Positions 21,661-31,843 of a stretch of 64,000 nt of DNA are shown here, one piece after another. Source of the stretch: Buchnera aphidicola (Cinara piceae) (GTDB taxonomy: Bacteria > Pseudomonadota > Gammaproteobacteria > Enterobacterales > Enterobacteriaceae); NCBI RefSeq assembly GCF_900699035.1, contig NZ_LR217739.1:370998-434997 (forward strand), in the 5' to 3' direction. The stretch's first letter is position 1. Every line of letters begins with the position of its first letter. A program made the position numbers and the translations under genes. Under the pieces are notes generated by a model. It searched no databases and was not told the origin of the DNA. It was given only the letters and a program-made list of their open reading frames with translations.

Positions 21661-22050
21661 TTAAAATTGTATAATACGATCACAATTATTTATAGAATAT
21701 GAGAATTCATTTAAACTTGTTAATTTAAATGAAGACGAACAAATACCTTGAATATCTTTATATTTTATAGTAGATTTATTACTTGATAATATTCCTCTTC
21801 TATAGGCTGATCCTGGGCAAATACATAATTCAAGATTATATTTTTTTTTCAAATGCATCCATCCATTTAATATATTAAATTCATTTATCGGTGGAGAAAT
21901 CATAATACTAGCATTGTATACACCCGAAGCATAAAAAAAAATTTTTTTTATATGATGATTTAATAAAAGAATAGATCTAACAAACAAAAAAGCAGTTATA
22001 GAATTTTGAGTTCCATAAGGTGGACCAGTAACAAAAAGAATATAATTCAT
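21661..22050 (-). CDS. tusD: Sulphurtransferase complex subunit TusD
   Basis: Sulphur-carrying subunit of TusBCD. The 129 residues align end to end with E. coli TusD (128). VTGPPYGTQNSITAF, FFYASGVYNA and the final CDRIIQF match. The persulphide cysteine is kept at residue 78, in CICPGSAYRRGI. First gene of the tusDCB block, 12 bases before tusC. Confidence 0.95.
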   Translation of the reverse strand: MNYILFVTGPPYGTQNSITAFLFVRSILLLNHHIKKIFFYASGVYNASIMISPPINEFNILNGWMHLKKKYNLELCICPGSAYRRGILSSNKSTIKYKDIQGICSSSFKLTSLNEFSYSINNCDRIIQF

Positions 22051-22262
22051 AGTATGACCACAATAAAAAAATTCTTAAAATAATAAAATATCTGATTATA
22101 TAAAAATATAATATTTTATTTTTGTAAATACATTAATATTAATCATATAAATATAAATTTTCTATTAAAAATAAAAAAGAATATTAATAAAATATGAATT
22201 ATTATTTATCTATAAAAAAAATAAAATATTCTAATTTTTTTTATACAATATTATAATATTTA

Positions 22263-23279
22263 TTACATTAAATGTAATAGATTAAACACTTTTTTTAAAT
22301 TTTTTTTACTAATATCTAATGCAATATTTTTTCCTGATTGTAAAATACCAACTAAATAATCTTCATTTTTTCTAAAATACATATAGGACTGTTGTATTTT
22401 AAAAATTGTATCACAAATAATATCTGATAATTTTTTTTTAAATTTAGAATATTGATAAAATTTAAATTCCTTTTCTAAAAGAGAAATATCAATATTTGTA
22501 AGACATGAAAAGATTGATAATAAATTAGAAATACCTGGTTTTTTTTGAGGGTTAAATATAATTTGAGACGGGTTATCAGAATCAGTTAATGCATTCTTTA
22601 TCTTTAAACGTATAGAATCAATACTATCCAATAAAAAGATTGTATTATTAATATTTGTATCAGATTTTGACATTTTTTTTTTAGGATCTTGCAAAGCCAT
22701 AATTTTACATCCCATTGTATCTATTAAAATGTCTGGTATCATAAAAATATTTCCATATATAGAATTAAAACGAAGAGCAATTTTTTTAACTAATTCTATA
22801 TGCTGTTTTTGATCTAAACCAATAGAAACAAAATTAGTATAATATAATAAAATATCAGCAGCCATTAAAATAGGATAGGAAAATAAAGACAAATTAATTT
22901 TTTTGTTATTATGTGATAATCTTTTTTTAAACTGAGTCATACGAGATAACTCACCAAAATAAACAAAATTACTTAAAATCCAATATAATTGACTATGTGT
23001 ATATACTTGTGATTGTAAGAAAATTACACTATTTTTTGGATTTACTCCACATGTTAAATATAACGCTACCATATCTAAAATATCAGAAGAAAAATTATTT
23101 TTTAAATAATCTTTTTTAATCGTTGTTAAAGAATGTAAATCAGCAATACAAAAAAAACATTGATAATATTTCTGTATTTTTTTCCAACTACACATAGTTC
23201 CACAATAATTACCTAAAGTAAGTAAACCTGTAGGTTGAATACCTGTAAACATAATATCTTTTTTTTTACAATCTAACAT
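22263..23279 (-). CDS. trpS: Tryptophanyl-tRNA synthetase
   Basis: Class I synthetase charging tRNA-Trp (whose gene is at 57343-57416). I choose the ATG at 23279 (MLDCKKKDIMFTGIQPTG), with a GAAGGG ribosome binding site nine bases upstream; an ATG seven codons earlier is an alternative. The HIGH-type signature is GNYCG and the KMSKS loop is KKMSKSD. FGELSRMTQFK, YPILMAADILLY and DQKQHIEL are family landmarks. 338 residues against 334 in E. coli. Confidence 0.97.
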   Translation of the reverse strand: MLDCKKKDIMFTGIQPTGLLTLGNYCGTMCSWKKIQKYYQCFFCIADLHSLTTIKKDYLKNNFSSDILDMVALYLTCGVNPKNSVIFLQSQVYTHSQLYWILSNFVYFGELSRMTQFKKRLSHNNKKINLSLFSYPILMAADILLYYTNFVSIGLDQKQHIELVKKIALRFNSIYGNIFMIPDILIDTMGCKIMALQDPKKKMSKSDTNINNTIFLLDSIDSIRLKIKNALTDSDNPSQIIFNPQKKPGISNLLSIFSCLTNIDISLLEKEFKFYQYSKFKKKLSDIICDTIFKIQQSYMYFRKNEDYLVGILQSGKNIALDISKKNLKKVFNLLHLM

Positions 23280-23347
23280 ATATAAAGAACCCTTCAACAA
23301 TATTTTTTAAAAAATGTATAATAAATATATTTATATTAACTATAAAA

Positions 23348-24010
23348 TTAAATAAAAATCTTTTTAAAGTCTTGTATGGTTTGTACATAATCATTAGAAT
23401 CAAAAATAGCCGATCCAATCACTACAATATCAGCACCAGCGTTTATTACGCTTGAAAAATTTGATAAATTAATTCCACCATCAACTGATAATAAAATACT
23501 TCTTTTTCTTTTATTAATTAAATAACGTATATACTTAATTTTTTTTAAAATATGTTTTAAAAAAATCTGCCCGCCAAAACCCGGATTTACTGTCATTACG
23601 AGTATTAAATCTAATTCGTCAAATATATAATCTAAACAATTTAGAGGGGTTGCTGGGTTTATAGCAATACCAACGCCACAACCAATTTTTTTAATAAGTC
23701 GTATAGTTTTATCTAAATGATTAGTAGTTTCAGGATGAATAGTAATAAATTTTACATTTAAATTAGAAAATAAAAAAATCAACGAATCTACTGGAGATGC
23801 CATTAAATGTACATCAATCTGTACTGGAATTTTATTATCTTTTATAGATTGTAAGATTATTGGGCCCATTGTAAGATTGGGAACATAATGATTATCCATT
23901 ACATCAAAATGAATAAGATTACAGCCAGCACATAAAATCTTTCGTATATCACTCTCTAGATTACAAAAATTAGCAGATAAAATAGACGGTACAATTAAAA
24001 ATTTTTTCAT
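23348..24010 (-). CDS. rpe: Ribulose-phosphate 3-epimerase
   Basis: Interconverts ribulose 5-phosphate and xylulose 5-phosphate in the pentose phosphate pathway. The 220-residue TIM barrel has the metal-binding pattern HFDVMDNHYVPN, VHLM, MTVNPGFGGQ and the catalytic VDGGIN. Placed between trpS and aroB, as in E. coli after loss of gph and dam. Confidence 0.98.
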   Translation of the reverse strand: MKKFLIVPSILSANFCNLESDIRKILCAGCNLIHFDVMDNHYVPNLTMGPIILQSIKDNKIPVQIDVHLMASPVDSLIFLFSNLNVKFITIHPETTNHLDKTIRLIKKIGCGVGIAINPATPLNCLDYIFDELDLILVMTVNPGFGGQIFLKHILKKIKYIRYLINKRKRSILLSVDGGINLSNFSSVINAGADIVVIGSAIFDSNDYVQTIQDFKKIFI

Positions 24011-24107
24011 AAATTTCCTATAATATAATCAATATATTATTTTTAATAAAAAAAATATTTATAGAAATATAATTGTAAATTGTAATACATTATTATAAAT
24101 AATATAA

Positions 24108-25220
24108 TCAAGAATTAAAAAAATATATTTTTTTTTGAAATTTTTTAATAGCATTTAACAATATATTTTTATCAATAGAGGAAAAAATTTTTACTTTACC
24201 TATAGAAATTGGTAAAATGAAACGCATAATTCCATTCAGTACTTTTTTATCTCTTGACATTAATATAAGATAATCATTTGGTTTCATATGTTTAGGTCCT
24301 TTTATTGGCAAGCCAATATTATAAAAAATATTTATTATTTTAAATAAATCATCTTTCTTTAAAATACCTAACTGAAAAGATAAATATGAAGCCATGACAA
24401 TACCAACAGAAACAGCATTACCATGTAACCATTTCCCGTAACCAGAATATGTTTCAATTGCATGAGCAAAACTATGCCCTAAATTTAAAAAAGCTCGTGA
24501 ACCATTTTCTTTTTCATCATTTTCAATGATAGACGCTTTCAATTCACAACATTTTTTTATACAAAATAATAATTTATTTTCCTCTAATTGTAATATTTTT
24601 AATAAATTTTTCTCTAACCACATAAAAAAATTATTATCAAAAATAATAGCATATTTAATAATTTCAGCTATACCGGAAATAAAATGTTTTTTAGGTAAAG
24701 TAGAAAGAAAATTAATATCAATTAATACGCCTTTAGGTTGCCAAAAAGAACCAATCATATTTTTTCCTAATGCATGATTAATTCCGGTTTTTCCGCCTAT
24801 AGAAGCATCAACTTGAGCCAGTAAAGTTGTAGGAATCTGAAAAAAATTAATACCTCTTTGATATATAGATGCAACAAATCCTGTAATATCACCAACCACT
24901 CCTCCCCCTAAAGCTATTAATGATAAATCACGTCCATATTGTTGATTTAATAAAAAAGATATTATTGATTCAACGGTTTTAAAATTTTTATAATATTCTC
25001 CATCTTGAATTAAAAAAAATTTTATATCTTTAATATAATTATAAAAATTACTATTTGCTTTATTTTTTAACAAAATATTATATATAGTTTCATTTGTAAC
25101 TATAACACTATTTTTATGATTTAAAAAAACAGATGAAATTGATATATCATCTAATAATTGATTACCAATATATATATTATAACTATTTAAATTCAAATTT
25201 ACGTGTATTTTCTCTATCAT
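24108..25220 (-). CDS. aroB: 3-Dehydroquinate synthase
   Basis: Converts DAHP to 3-dehydroquinate, second step of the shikimate pathway; NAD and zinc dependent. The 370-residue product has the NAD-binding GGGVVGDITGFVAS, IPTTLLAQVDASIGGKTGIN (in part), and the zinc ligands in NLGHSFAHAIE and LHGNAVSVG. Followed by a lysine-rich C-terminus. Lies 43 bases after the aroK frame, as in the enterobacterial aroKB pair. Confidence 0.98.
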   Translation of the reverse strand: MIEKIHVNLNLNSYNIYIGNQLLDDISISSVFLNHKNSVIVTNETIYNILLKNKANSNFYNYIKDIKFFLIQDGEYYKNFKTVESIISFLLNQQYGRDLSLIALGGGVVGDITGFVASIYQRGINFFQIPTTLLAQVDASIGGKTGINHALGKNMIGSFWQPKGVLIDINFLSTLPKKHFISGIAEIIKYAIIFDNNFFMWLEKNLLKILQLEENKLLFCIKKCCELKASIIENDEKENGSRAFLNLGHSFAHAIETYSGYGKWLHGNAVSVGIVMASYLSFQLGILKKDDLFKIINIFYNIGLPIKGPKHMKPNDYLILMSRDKKVLNGIMRFILPISIGKVKIFSSIDKNILLNAIKKFQKKIYFFNS

Positions 25221-25263
25221 AGTACTAAACTCTTATTTAGTGTATATAATTAAAATTATATAA

Positions 25264-25806
25264 TTAATTAAATGAATTACTGCAATGTATATAACGAATA
25301 ATATCGGATACAATTAATTTGATTCCTTTATTATAAGTATCTATAATGAAATGAGAAACATTCTTATATAGAGGATCACGCACTTGAAATAAATTGTATA
25401 ATATTTTTTTATTTTTATTATTATCGTGTGATAATAAAGGTCTTTTTTTATCAATTTTAGTTCTAATTAATTGTTCATTAATAGTGGCTCTTAAATATAC
25501 AACAATGCCTCTAGAATTTAATAAGTCTCTTGATTTAAATGATAAAATTGATCCTCCTCCTGTAGCTAATATTATACCTTTTTTATTAGTTAATTCATTA
25601 ATAATTTTTTCTTCTCGCGCACGAAACTCTGATTCACCTTCTACTTCAAAAACCCAGTCTATATCTGCTCCTGTTCTTTTTTCAATTTCAATATCAGAAT
25701 CATAAAACTGCATGTTTAATGATTTAGATAAAAAACGACCAATTGTACTTTTTCCTGCTCCCATAGGACCAACTAAAAAAATATTTTTTTTTTTGTCTTT
25801 TAACAT
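25264..25806 (-). CDS. aroK: Shikimate kinase I
   Basis: Phosphorylates shikimate. I start at the ATG at 25806 (MLKDKKKNIFLVG), the E. coli-like N-terminus; the longer frame would add eight residues. Walker A is GPMGAGKST, the shikimate-binding DSD.EIEKRTGAD follows, then GGGSI and the lid with RPLL. 180 residues against 173. Confidence 0.97.
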   Translation of the reverse strand: MLKDKKKNIFLVGPMGAGKSTIGRFLSKSLNMQFYDSDIEIEKRTGADIDWVFEVEGESEFRAREEKIINELTNKKGIILATGGGSILSFKSRDLLNSRGIVVYLRATINEQLIRTKIDKKRPLLSHDNNKNKKILYNLFQVRDPLYKNVSHFIIDTYNKGIKLIVSDIIRYIHCSNSFN

Positions 25807-26016
25807 AAATATCCCTAAACTTATTAACAATAATTAAATATAATTATATATTTATTAAAAATATCAAAAATTTTTATAATTAAAATTAAAATTTATAAAA
25901 ATGGAATCTAAAAAGAATTGAAATATATTTAATAATATAATAAAAAACTTGATTTTAAAAATACTTTTTACTACTATACATAATGATTATAAATAATTTA
26001 TTTTATTATATATCAA

Positions 26017-26103
26017 GGTGAGATGTCTGAGCGGTTTAAGGAGCATGCCTGGAAAGCGTGTATATTATAAAAAGTATCAAGGGTTCGAATCCCTTTCTCA
26101 CCA
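26017..26103 (+). tRNA. serX: tRNA-Ser(GGA)
   Basis: An 87-base class II tRNA with a long variable arm. Acceptor GGTGAGA pairs with TCTCACC; the anticodon loop CTGGAAA places GGA at 26051-26053; the T loop is GGTTCGAAT. It aligns closely with the E. coli tRNA-Ser(GGA). The base after the acceptor is A instead of the usual G73, and CCA is not encoded. The gene symbol is by analogy. Confidence 0.95.
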
Positions 26104-26164
26104 TAAAAATGCAATAAAATAATACTAATATAATTCTTATTTAATTTATTTAAATACTAAAAAA

Positions 26165-26746
26165 TTAATAATATGAATGTTGACCTGAAATATGATTAGT
26201 AATATCACTAACACCAGATATCTCTGGAAAATGTTTTATTAATTTTTTTTCTATTCCTACCTTTAAAGTACTATCTATCATTGCACACCCATTACAACCA
26301 CCAGAAAATTTTATAATTGCTATACCAGTATCACTAATTTCAATTAAAATAACTGAACCGCCATGTAATAAAAGTTTTGGGTTAATTTTATCAGATAAAA
26401 AATTTTTTACATTAAGTTCTAATTGATAAAATTTTTTTGATTTGTTCAATAATTTTGCATATGGTGCTTTTATAGTAATTTGTGTACCTAAATCATTTGT
26501 AATGATATCTATTGTAGCATTTTTTAAAAATGGGAGTATAGATTTAGAAAGATAAATATTAAATTCATTAAAAGATATTTTTTTATCATTTTTCTTATCA
26601 ACATCTTGATAACCACAATAAGCCATACCACATTCAGCATACATGGTACCTGGGGAATTCACAAAAATCCTAATATTTGTTCCAACCTTTTTCTTAGATA
26701 ATAATTTAATAATATATTTTTTAGCTGAATCAGAAATTGTAATCAT
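26165..26746 (-). CDS. nfuA: Fe-S biogenesis protein NfuA
   Basis: Fe-S carrier that delivers clusters under stress. The 193 residues hold a degenerate A-type N-terminal domain (INSPGT-like VNSPGTMYAECG) and a C-terminal Nfu domain with the CxxC motif GGCNGCAM. The end, GQHSYY, matches E. coli GEHSYY. It is divergent from bioH with a 132-base gap; in E. coli bioH and nfuA also sit together. Confidence 0.97.
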   Translation of the reverse strand: MITISDSAKKYIIKLLSKKKVGTNIRIFVNSPGTMYAECGMAYCGYQDVDKKNDKKISFNEFNIYLSKSILPFLKNATIDIITNDLGTQITIKAPYAKLLNKSKKFYQLELNVKNFLSDKINPKLLLHGGSVILIEISDTGIAIIKFSGGCNGCAMIDSTLKVGIEKKLIKHFPEISGVSDITNHISGQHSYY

Positions 26747-26878
26747 AGAATTACTCTTTATAATATGTTATGGTATATTAATATAAATAAATATATTTAT
26801 ATTAACAAAAATATAAAAATATATAAATTTTTTATTAATGATATTATTTAAAATTATTTATTAAAAACAATAAACTTT

Positions 26879-27667
26879 ATGAATAAAATGAAAAAAAAAA
26901 TATTTTGGTCTATTATAGGAAAAGGAGAAATAAATATAGTTTTTTTTCATGGATGGGGGTTAAATTCTATTGTTTGGGGGAATATAATTCCTATATTAAA
27001 ACCATATTTTACATTACATATTATTGATTTACCGGGATTTGGAAAAAGTATTAATTGTTCTATTATGAATTTTAAAGAAATATCTATTTATTTATTAAAA
27101 AAAATAAAATATAAAGTAATATGGTTAGGATGGTCTATGGGGGGACTAATTGCACATTATTTAAGTTTTAATTATCCGCACTATACTATAGCGGTTATTT
27201 ATATAACAACATCACCATATTTTATAAAACAAAAACAATGGCCAGGTACAACAAAAAAAATATTAAAATCAATAAAAAAAGATATATTTGAAAATTATAA
27301 TAAATTTTTAAAACAATTTATTATATTGCACGTTCTAAATAAAAAAATGATAACTACATCAATAAATCATTTTTTTTTCAAAAAATATCCTAATCCAAAA
27401 AAAAAAGCTATTGAAATAGGATATCAATGGTTAACAAAAATTGATCAAAGAAATGAAATATTATCGAATAACATCCCTATATTAAGAATATATGGTGAGT
27501 TAGATAATCTTGTACCTCAAGAAATATGCCATAAAATGGATGATATTGGAAAAAATAGTAATTCTATTATAATTAAAGGTGCTAGACATGCTCCTTTTTT
27601 ATCACACCCTAATACATTTTGTAATATTTTAAAAGAATTTATCAGAAAAAAAAATTTGTATAATTAA
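26879..27667 (+). CDS. bioH: Pimeloyl-ACP methyl ester carboxylesterase BioH
   Basis: Alpha/beta hydrolase that frees pimeloyl-ACP from its methyl ester, opening the route to biotin. The 262-residue protein has the E. coli motifs FFHGWGLNSIVW, DLPGFGKS, the nucleophile elbow GWSMGG (Ser), YGELDNLVP (Asp) and ARHAPFLSHP (His), a complete triad. An ATG three codons downstream is an alternative start. BioC, the partner methyltransferase, is not in this window, so pathway completeness cannot be judged. Confidence 0.95.
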   Translation: MNKMKKKIFWSIIGKGEINIVFFHGWGLNSIVWGNIIPILKPYFTLHIIDLPGFGKSINCSIMNFKEISIYLLKKIKYKVIWLGWSMGGLIAHYLSFNYPHYTIAVIYITTSPYFIKQKQWPGTTKKILKSIKKDIFENYNKFLKQFIILHVLNKKMITTSINHFFFKKYPNPKKKAIEIGYQWLTKIDQRNEILSNNIPILRIYGELDNLVPQEICHKMDDIGKNSNSIIIKGARHAPFLSHPNTFCNILKEFIRKKNLYN

Positions 27668-27722
27668 AATTTTGAATATATTTACAATCATAATAATTTT
27701 AATAAATTTTTTTAATACAAAA

Positions 27723-28256
27723 CTAAAAAGGAATGTCCTCATCATCAAAATCAATTTTCGATGTTGTATCTACTAAATGTGATTTATTTTGATATTCTGA
27801 AGTAATATCATCATTATTAGATAATTTATTTATTCCAATAGATTTATTTTTATCATTTGATATATCTTGAATTTTATCAACAACTGTATGTGATGCATTA
27901 TTTATATTACGAGAACCTAACATCTGCATCGATCCAGTAACACTAACAATAACTTCTGTAGTATAACGATCTAATCCATTTTGATCCTTCCATTTACGAG
28001 TTTGTAAAGATCCTTCAATATAAACTTGAGATCCCTTTTTTAAATATTGACCAGAAATTTCAGCAATTTTACCAAATAAAACTACTCTATGCCATTCAGT
28101 TTTTTCTTTTGTTTCACCTGTATTTTTATCTTTCCATACATCAGAAGTAGCAATTGTAATATTTACTACCGCTCCACCATTAGGCATATAACGAACATCC
28201 GGATCTTGTCCTAAATAACCGATTAAAATAACTTTGTTAATACCTCTACTAGCCAT
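27723..28256 (-). CDS. ssb: Single-stranded DNA-binding protein
   Basis: Coats ssDNA in replication and repair. The 177-residue protein has the OB fold ([22 protein letters not shown], in part; [23 protein letters not shown]) up to about residue 112, then a polar Asn/Ser/Lys linker and the acidic tip DDEDIPF that binds partner proteins. Convergent with bioH, divergent from dusA. Confidence 0.98.
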   Translation of the reverse strand: MASRGINKVILIGYLGQDPDVRYMPNGGAVVNITIATSDVWKDKNTGETKEKTEWHRVVLFGKIAEISGQYLKKGSQVYIEGSLQTRKWKDQNGLDRYTTEVIVSVTGSMQMLGSRNINNASHTVVDKIQDISNDKNKSIGINKLSNNDDITSEYQNKSHLVDTTSKIDFDDEDIPF

Positions 28257-28469
28257 AACATTTAACCTAAATGTAATTAATAAAAATATATAAATATTAA
28301 AAATTATATCATAAAATATAAAGATATTTTCATAATCCTAACTATTTTAGTTAAATTAAATATATATAAATAAAAATATATTTTTAAAACAAAGATATAT
28401 AATAAATTATTTAACTAATTTTTTATATTTTAAAATAAAAAAATATAACTTTTATATCAAAAATAATAT

Positions 28470-28508
28470 TATCTCTAATATAGAGATATAACATATTAAA
28501 TATAACAT
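28470..28508 (+). promoter_or_regulatory. Leader hairpin and direct repeat before dusA
   Basis: An eight-base inverted repeat TATCTCTA / TAGAGATA with a three-base loop (28470-28488) ends 20 bases before the dusA ATG. It is followed by two copies of TATAACATAT, the second of which runs into the start codon. No ribosome binding site is visible at the usual place. Confidence 0.35.
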
Positions 28509-29489
28509 ATGAAAAATAATTACTTTAATAAATTTTCTGTTGCTCCAATGTTAAAACGCACAGATAGACATTGTCTATTTTTTTATCGACAATTGACAAA
28601 AAATACTCTTTTATATACTGAAATGATCACGACGCAACAAATGCTATATTCCCAACAATTATTTCAAAAAAAACAAATAAAATATAATAATCCTATAGCT
28701 ATACAATTAGCCGGGAATAACCCGAAACATATTACTAAATGTGCACAAATTGCATATTCAATGGGTTTTAATGAAATAAATTTAAATATTGGTTGCCCAT
28801 CTAAACATGCGCAATTAGGTAATTTTGGTGTATGTTTAATGTATAAACCTGTTTTAGTATATCAATTAATTAAATCCATATATTTAACAGTTCCACTTCC
28901 AATTAGCGTTAAAATTAGAATAGGAACAAACAAAAAAAATAATTATAAATTTCTAAAAGATTTTATTCAAAAAGTATCAAAAAATAAGTATTGTATAAAA
29001 TTTATTATTCATGCAAGAATCGCTGATTTAAAAATAAAAAGTCCTAAAAAAAATCGTAATATACCGGAATTAAATTATGAATATGTTTATCAAATAAAGA
29101 GAGAGCTACCACACTTAATAATTATTATTAATGGAGGAATAAAATCTATTTTAGAGATAAAAAAACATTTAAAAAATGTAGATGGAGTTATGATGGGGAG
29201 AGAGATATATAAAAATCCATTATTACTATGTAAAATTGAAAAAGAAATATTTGCTTATAAAAAAGATTTTAATTTAAAAAAATGTTTAAAAAAAATGTTG
29301 ATATATATTAATAAAGAAGTCAAAAATGGAAATAAAATTATTCATATAATGAAACACATGTTAAATATTTTTTACAATTATCCAGATGCTAAAAAATGGA
29401 GATTATATATTCAATATTGTATACATAATAAAAAAAATATATATAATTTATTTAAAAAAATAAGTAAAATTTTTAATAAAAAAATATAA
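28509..29489 (+). CDS. dusA: tRNA-dihydrouridine synthase A
   Basis: FMN enzyme that reduces U20/U20a in the tRNA D-loop. The 326 residues begin FSVAPMLKRTDRHCLFFYR, the DusA signature, and include YTEMIT, PIAIQLAGN, INLNIGCPSKHAQLGNFG (catalytic Cys in GCP) and the FMN phosphate loop INGGI/DGVMMGRE. The C-terminal third is very lysine-rich but covers the helical domain. Confidence 0.95.
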   Translation: MKNNYFNKFSVAPMLKRTDRHCLFFYRQLTKNTLLYTEMITTQQMLYSQQLFQKKQIKYNNPIAIQLAGNNPKHITKCAQIAYSMGFNEINLNIGCPSKHAQLGNFGVCLMYKPVLVYQLIKSIYLTVPLPISVKIRIGTNKKNNYKFLKDFIQKVSKNKYCIKFIIHARIADLKIKSPKKNRNIPELNYEYVYQIKRELPHLIIIINGGIKSILEIKKHLKNVDGVMMGREIYKNPLLLCKIEKEIFAYKKDFNLKKCLKKMLIYINKEVKNGNKIIHIMKHMLNIFYNYPDAKKWRLYIQYCIHNKKNIYNLFKKISKIFNKKI

Positions 29490-29713
29490 AAATTTTCTAT
29501 AAAAAATTTATTTTATCAAAAAATAAAAATATATTAAAAAAGATATTTTATTCAAAATTTACTATATATTTTTTTTAATTCCAGATACATTAAAAAAAGT
29601 AAATAATTATATAAAAAAATAAAAACTATTCCTAAAATAGAAATATCAAATATTAAAATTATTATTTATATAATAACAAAAAATAAAAATTTATATAAGA
29701 GAAACAATTATTT

Positions 29714-31087
29714 ATGATAGAATTAAAAGAAAAAATAAATAAATTAAAAATACCACCTCACTCACTAGAAGCAGAACAATCCGTCTTAGGCGGGCTAATG
29801 TTAGATAATCAACAATGGGATATTATTTCAGAATATATTGTTACTGAAGATTTTTATAATAGACAACACCAATTAATTTTCTGTGAAATGAAAAACTTAA
29901 TTGAAAAAGGCTCTCCAATAGATTTAATTACATTATCAGAATCATTAGAACAGAAAGGAGAACTGAATAATGTAGGAAGGTTTTCTTATTTAGCAGAAAT
30001 TTCTAAAAATACACCTAGTATTACTAATATAATTGCATATGCTGAAATAATAAGAGAAAGAGCAATTATACGTGAAATTATTTTAACAGCACATAATATT
30101 GCATATTCCGGATATTATCCAAAAGGCAGAAAAAGTACTGAATTATTAGATTATGCTGAATCCAGCATATTTAAAATATCTGAAATGCGTAAAAAAAATA
30201 ATACAGGACCAAAAAATATAGAAACAATTTTAGATAGTACTATTCAATCTATTGAAAAACTTTTAAAAAAACCTAATAATGGGATTACGGGATTAAATAC
30301 TGGATATCACGATTTAAATAAAAAAACATTTGGTTTGCAACAATCAGAATTAATTATTATTGCTGCTCGACCATCAATGGGGAAAACAACATTCGCTATG
30401 AATTTATGTGAAAATACTGCAATGTTATATGAAAAACCAATTTTAATTTTTAGTTTAGAAATGCCCGGTGAACAAATTATGATTCGTATGCTTGCTTCAC
30501 TATCAAGAGTAAATCAATCAAAAATTAGAACCGGAAAATTAAATAACGAAGAATGGAGTAGAATATCCAGTACAATCAATATTTTATTGAAAAAAAAAAA
30601 CATATATATTGATGATTCTTCTGGTCTAACACCAAATGAAGTTCGTTCACGATCAAGAAAAATATATCGAGAAAATAATGGATTAAGTTTAATTATGATT
30701 GATTATTTGCAATTAATAAAAATACCATCATTATCAGGAAATAGAACATTAGAAATAGCTGAAATCTCCAGAACATTAAAAGCTCTTGCAAAAGAACTTA
30801 ATATTCCTATTATAGCTCTATCACAATTAAATAGATCACTAGAACAAAGATCAGATAAAAGACCGGTAAATTCAGATTTAAGAGAATCTGGTTCTTTAGA
30901 GCAAGACGCTGATTTAATTTTATTTATTTATAGGGATGAATTATATCATGAAAATAGTGAATTAAAAGGAATAGCAGAAATTATTATAGGAAAACAAAGA
31001 AATGGACCTACAGGAACAATTCGATTAACATTTAATGGGCAATGGTCACGATTTGATAACTATTATAATCAAAAATATCATTTTTAA
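29714..31087 (+). CDS. dnaB: Replicative DNA helicase DnaB
   Basis: Hexameric fork helicase. The 457-residue protein (E. coli 471) has the N-terminal helical domain starting at PPHSLEAEQSVLGG, then the RecA-like domain with Walker A ARPSMGKTT, the SLEMP motif, Walker B MIDYLQLI and the DLRESGSLEQDAD arginine-finger region. No intein. Upstream, 224 bases of AT-rich DNA separate it from dusA. Confidence 0.99.
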   Translation: MIELKEKINKLKIPPHSLEAEQSVLGGLMLDNQQWDIISEYIVTEDFYNRQHQLIFCEMKNLIEKGSPIDLITLSESLEQKGELNNVGRFSYLAEISKNTPSITNIIAYAEIIRERAIIREIILTAHNIAYSGYYPKGRKSTELLDYAESSIFKISEMRKKNNTGPKNIETILDSTIQSIEKLLKKPNNGITGLNTGYHDLNKKTFGLQQSELIIIAARPSMGKTTFAMNLCENTAMLYEKPILIFSLEMPGEQIMIRMLASLSRVNQSKIRTGKLNNEEWSRISSTINILLKKKNIYIDDSSGLTPNEVRSRSRKIYRENNGLSLIMIDYLQLIKIPSLSGNRTLEIAEISRTLKALAKELNIPIIALSQLNRSLEQRSDKRPVNSDLRESGSLEQDADLILFIYRDELYHENSELKGIAEIIIGKQRNGPTGTIRLTFNGQWSRFDNYYNQKYHF

Positions 31088-31197
31088 AAAATAAAAAATA
31101 AAAATTATATTTATATCTTAAAATATATTAAACATGATATATCTAAACAATTATTTAATTCATATAAATAAATAATCTATATTATTAATATAATTAT

Positions 31198-31220
31198 ATT
31201 ATCTAATTAAATTAGATAAT
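31198..31220. repeat. Near-perfect palindrome between dnaB and ruvX
   Basis: Eleven-base arms (ATTATCTAATT / AATTAGATAAT) about a single A, followed by a second short inverted repeat (TTTCTATA / TATAGAAA) nearby. In so AT-rich a gap this may be chance or a weak bidirectional terminator after dnaB. Confidence 0.35.
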
Positions 31221-31344
31221 ATTTCTATAGATATAGAAAAATATTTATATTTATGATATAAATATCATATTCAAAAAATAATTTGAAATACTTAAATAAA
31301 TAAAAATATAGTAAATACTTCTCAATTAATTCATAATTATTAAT

Positions 31345-31752
31345 ATGATTATTTTATCTTTCGACTATGGTAGTAAAATTATTGGTGTAGCTATATCTGA
31401 AACTAAATTAAACTATTCTTTTCCCATCCAATCTATTATAAATGATAAAAAAAATATTTTTTGGGAAAAAATTGATAATATCATTAAATATTGGAATCCA
31501 ATATACATTATTATAGGTTATCCATATAAAATTAAAAAAAATATCAATAAAAAAATAAAAAATTTTAGTAAAAAAATAAAAAAACGTTTTAAAAAAAATA
31601 TTTATTTACATGATGAAAATTATTCAACAACAGAAGCTAAATTATTTTCTAAAAACAAAAAAATTAAAAATAAAAAATCATACTGTATACATTCTATTTC
31701 AGCAAAAATAATTCTTGATAGTTGGTTAGAAATCAATAAAGATTTATTTTAA
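31345..31752 (+). CDS. ruvX: RuvX/YqgF RNase H-fold nuclease
   Basis: YqgF-family protein of the RNase H fold, involved in 16S rRNA 5' end maturation. At 135 residues (E. coli 138) it has the first acidic motif LSFDYGSKIIGVA, IIGYP, and HDENYSTTEA, whose acidic residues complete the site. Lies before hemW, in the collapsed E. coli yqgE-yggX region. Confidence 0.92.
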   Translation: MIILSFDYGSKIIGVAISETKLNYSFPIQSIINDKKNIFWEKIDNIIKYWNPIYIIIGYPYKIKKNINKKIKNFSKKIKKRFKKNIYLHDENYSTTEAKLFSKNKKIKNKKSYCIHSISAKIILDSWLEINKDLF

Positions 31753-31843
31753 AAAAAATTATATTTTTTTTTATAAAAATAAATTCTTTATATAAAAAAT
31801 ATAATTATTCTTTTTAAATAATTCACATTATCATTAAAATCTT

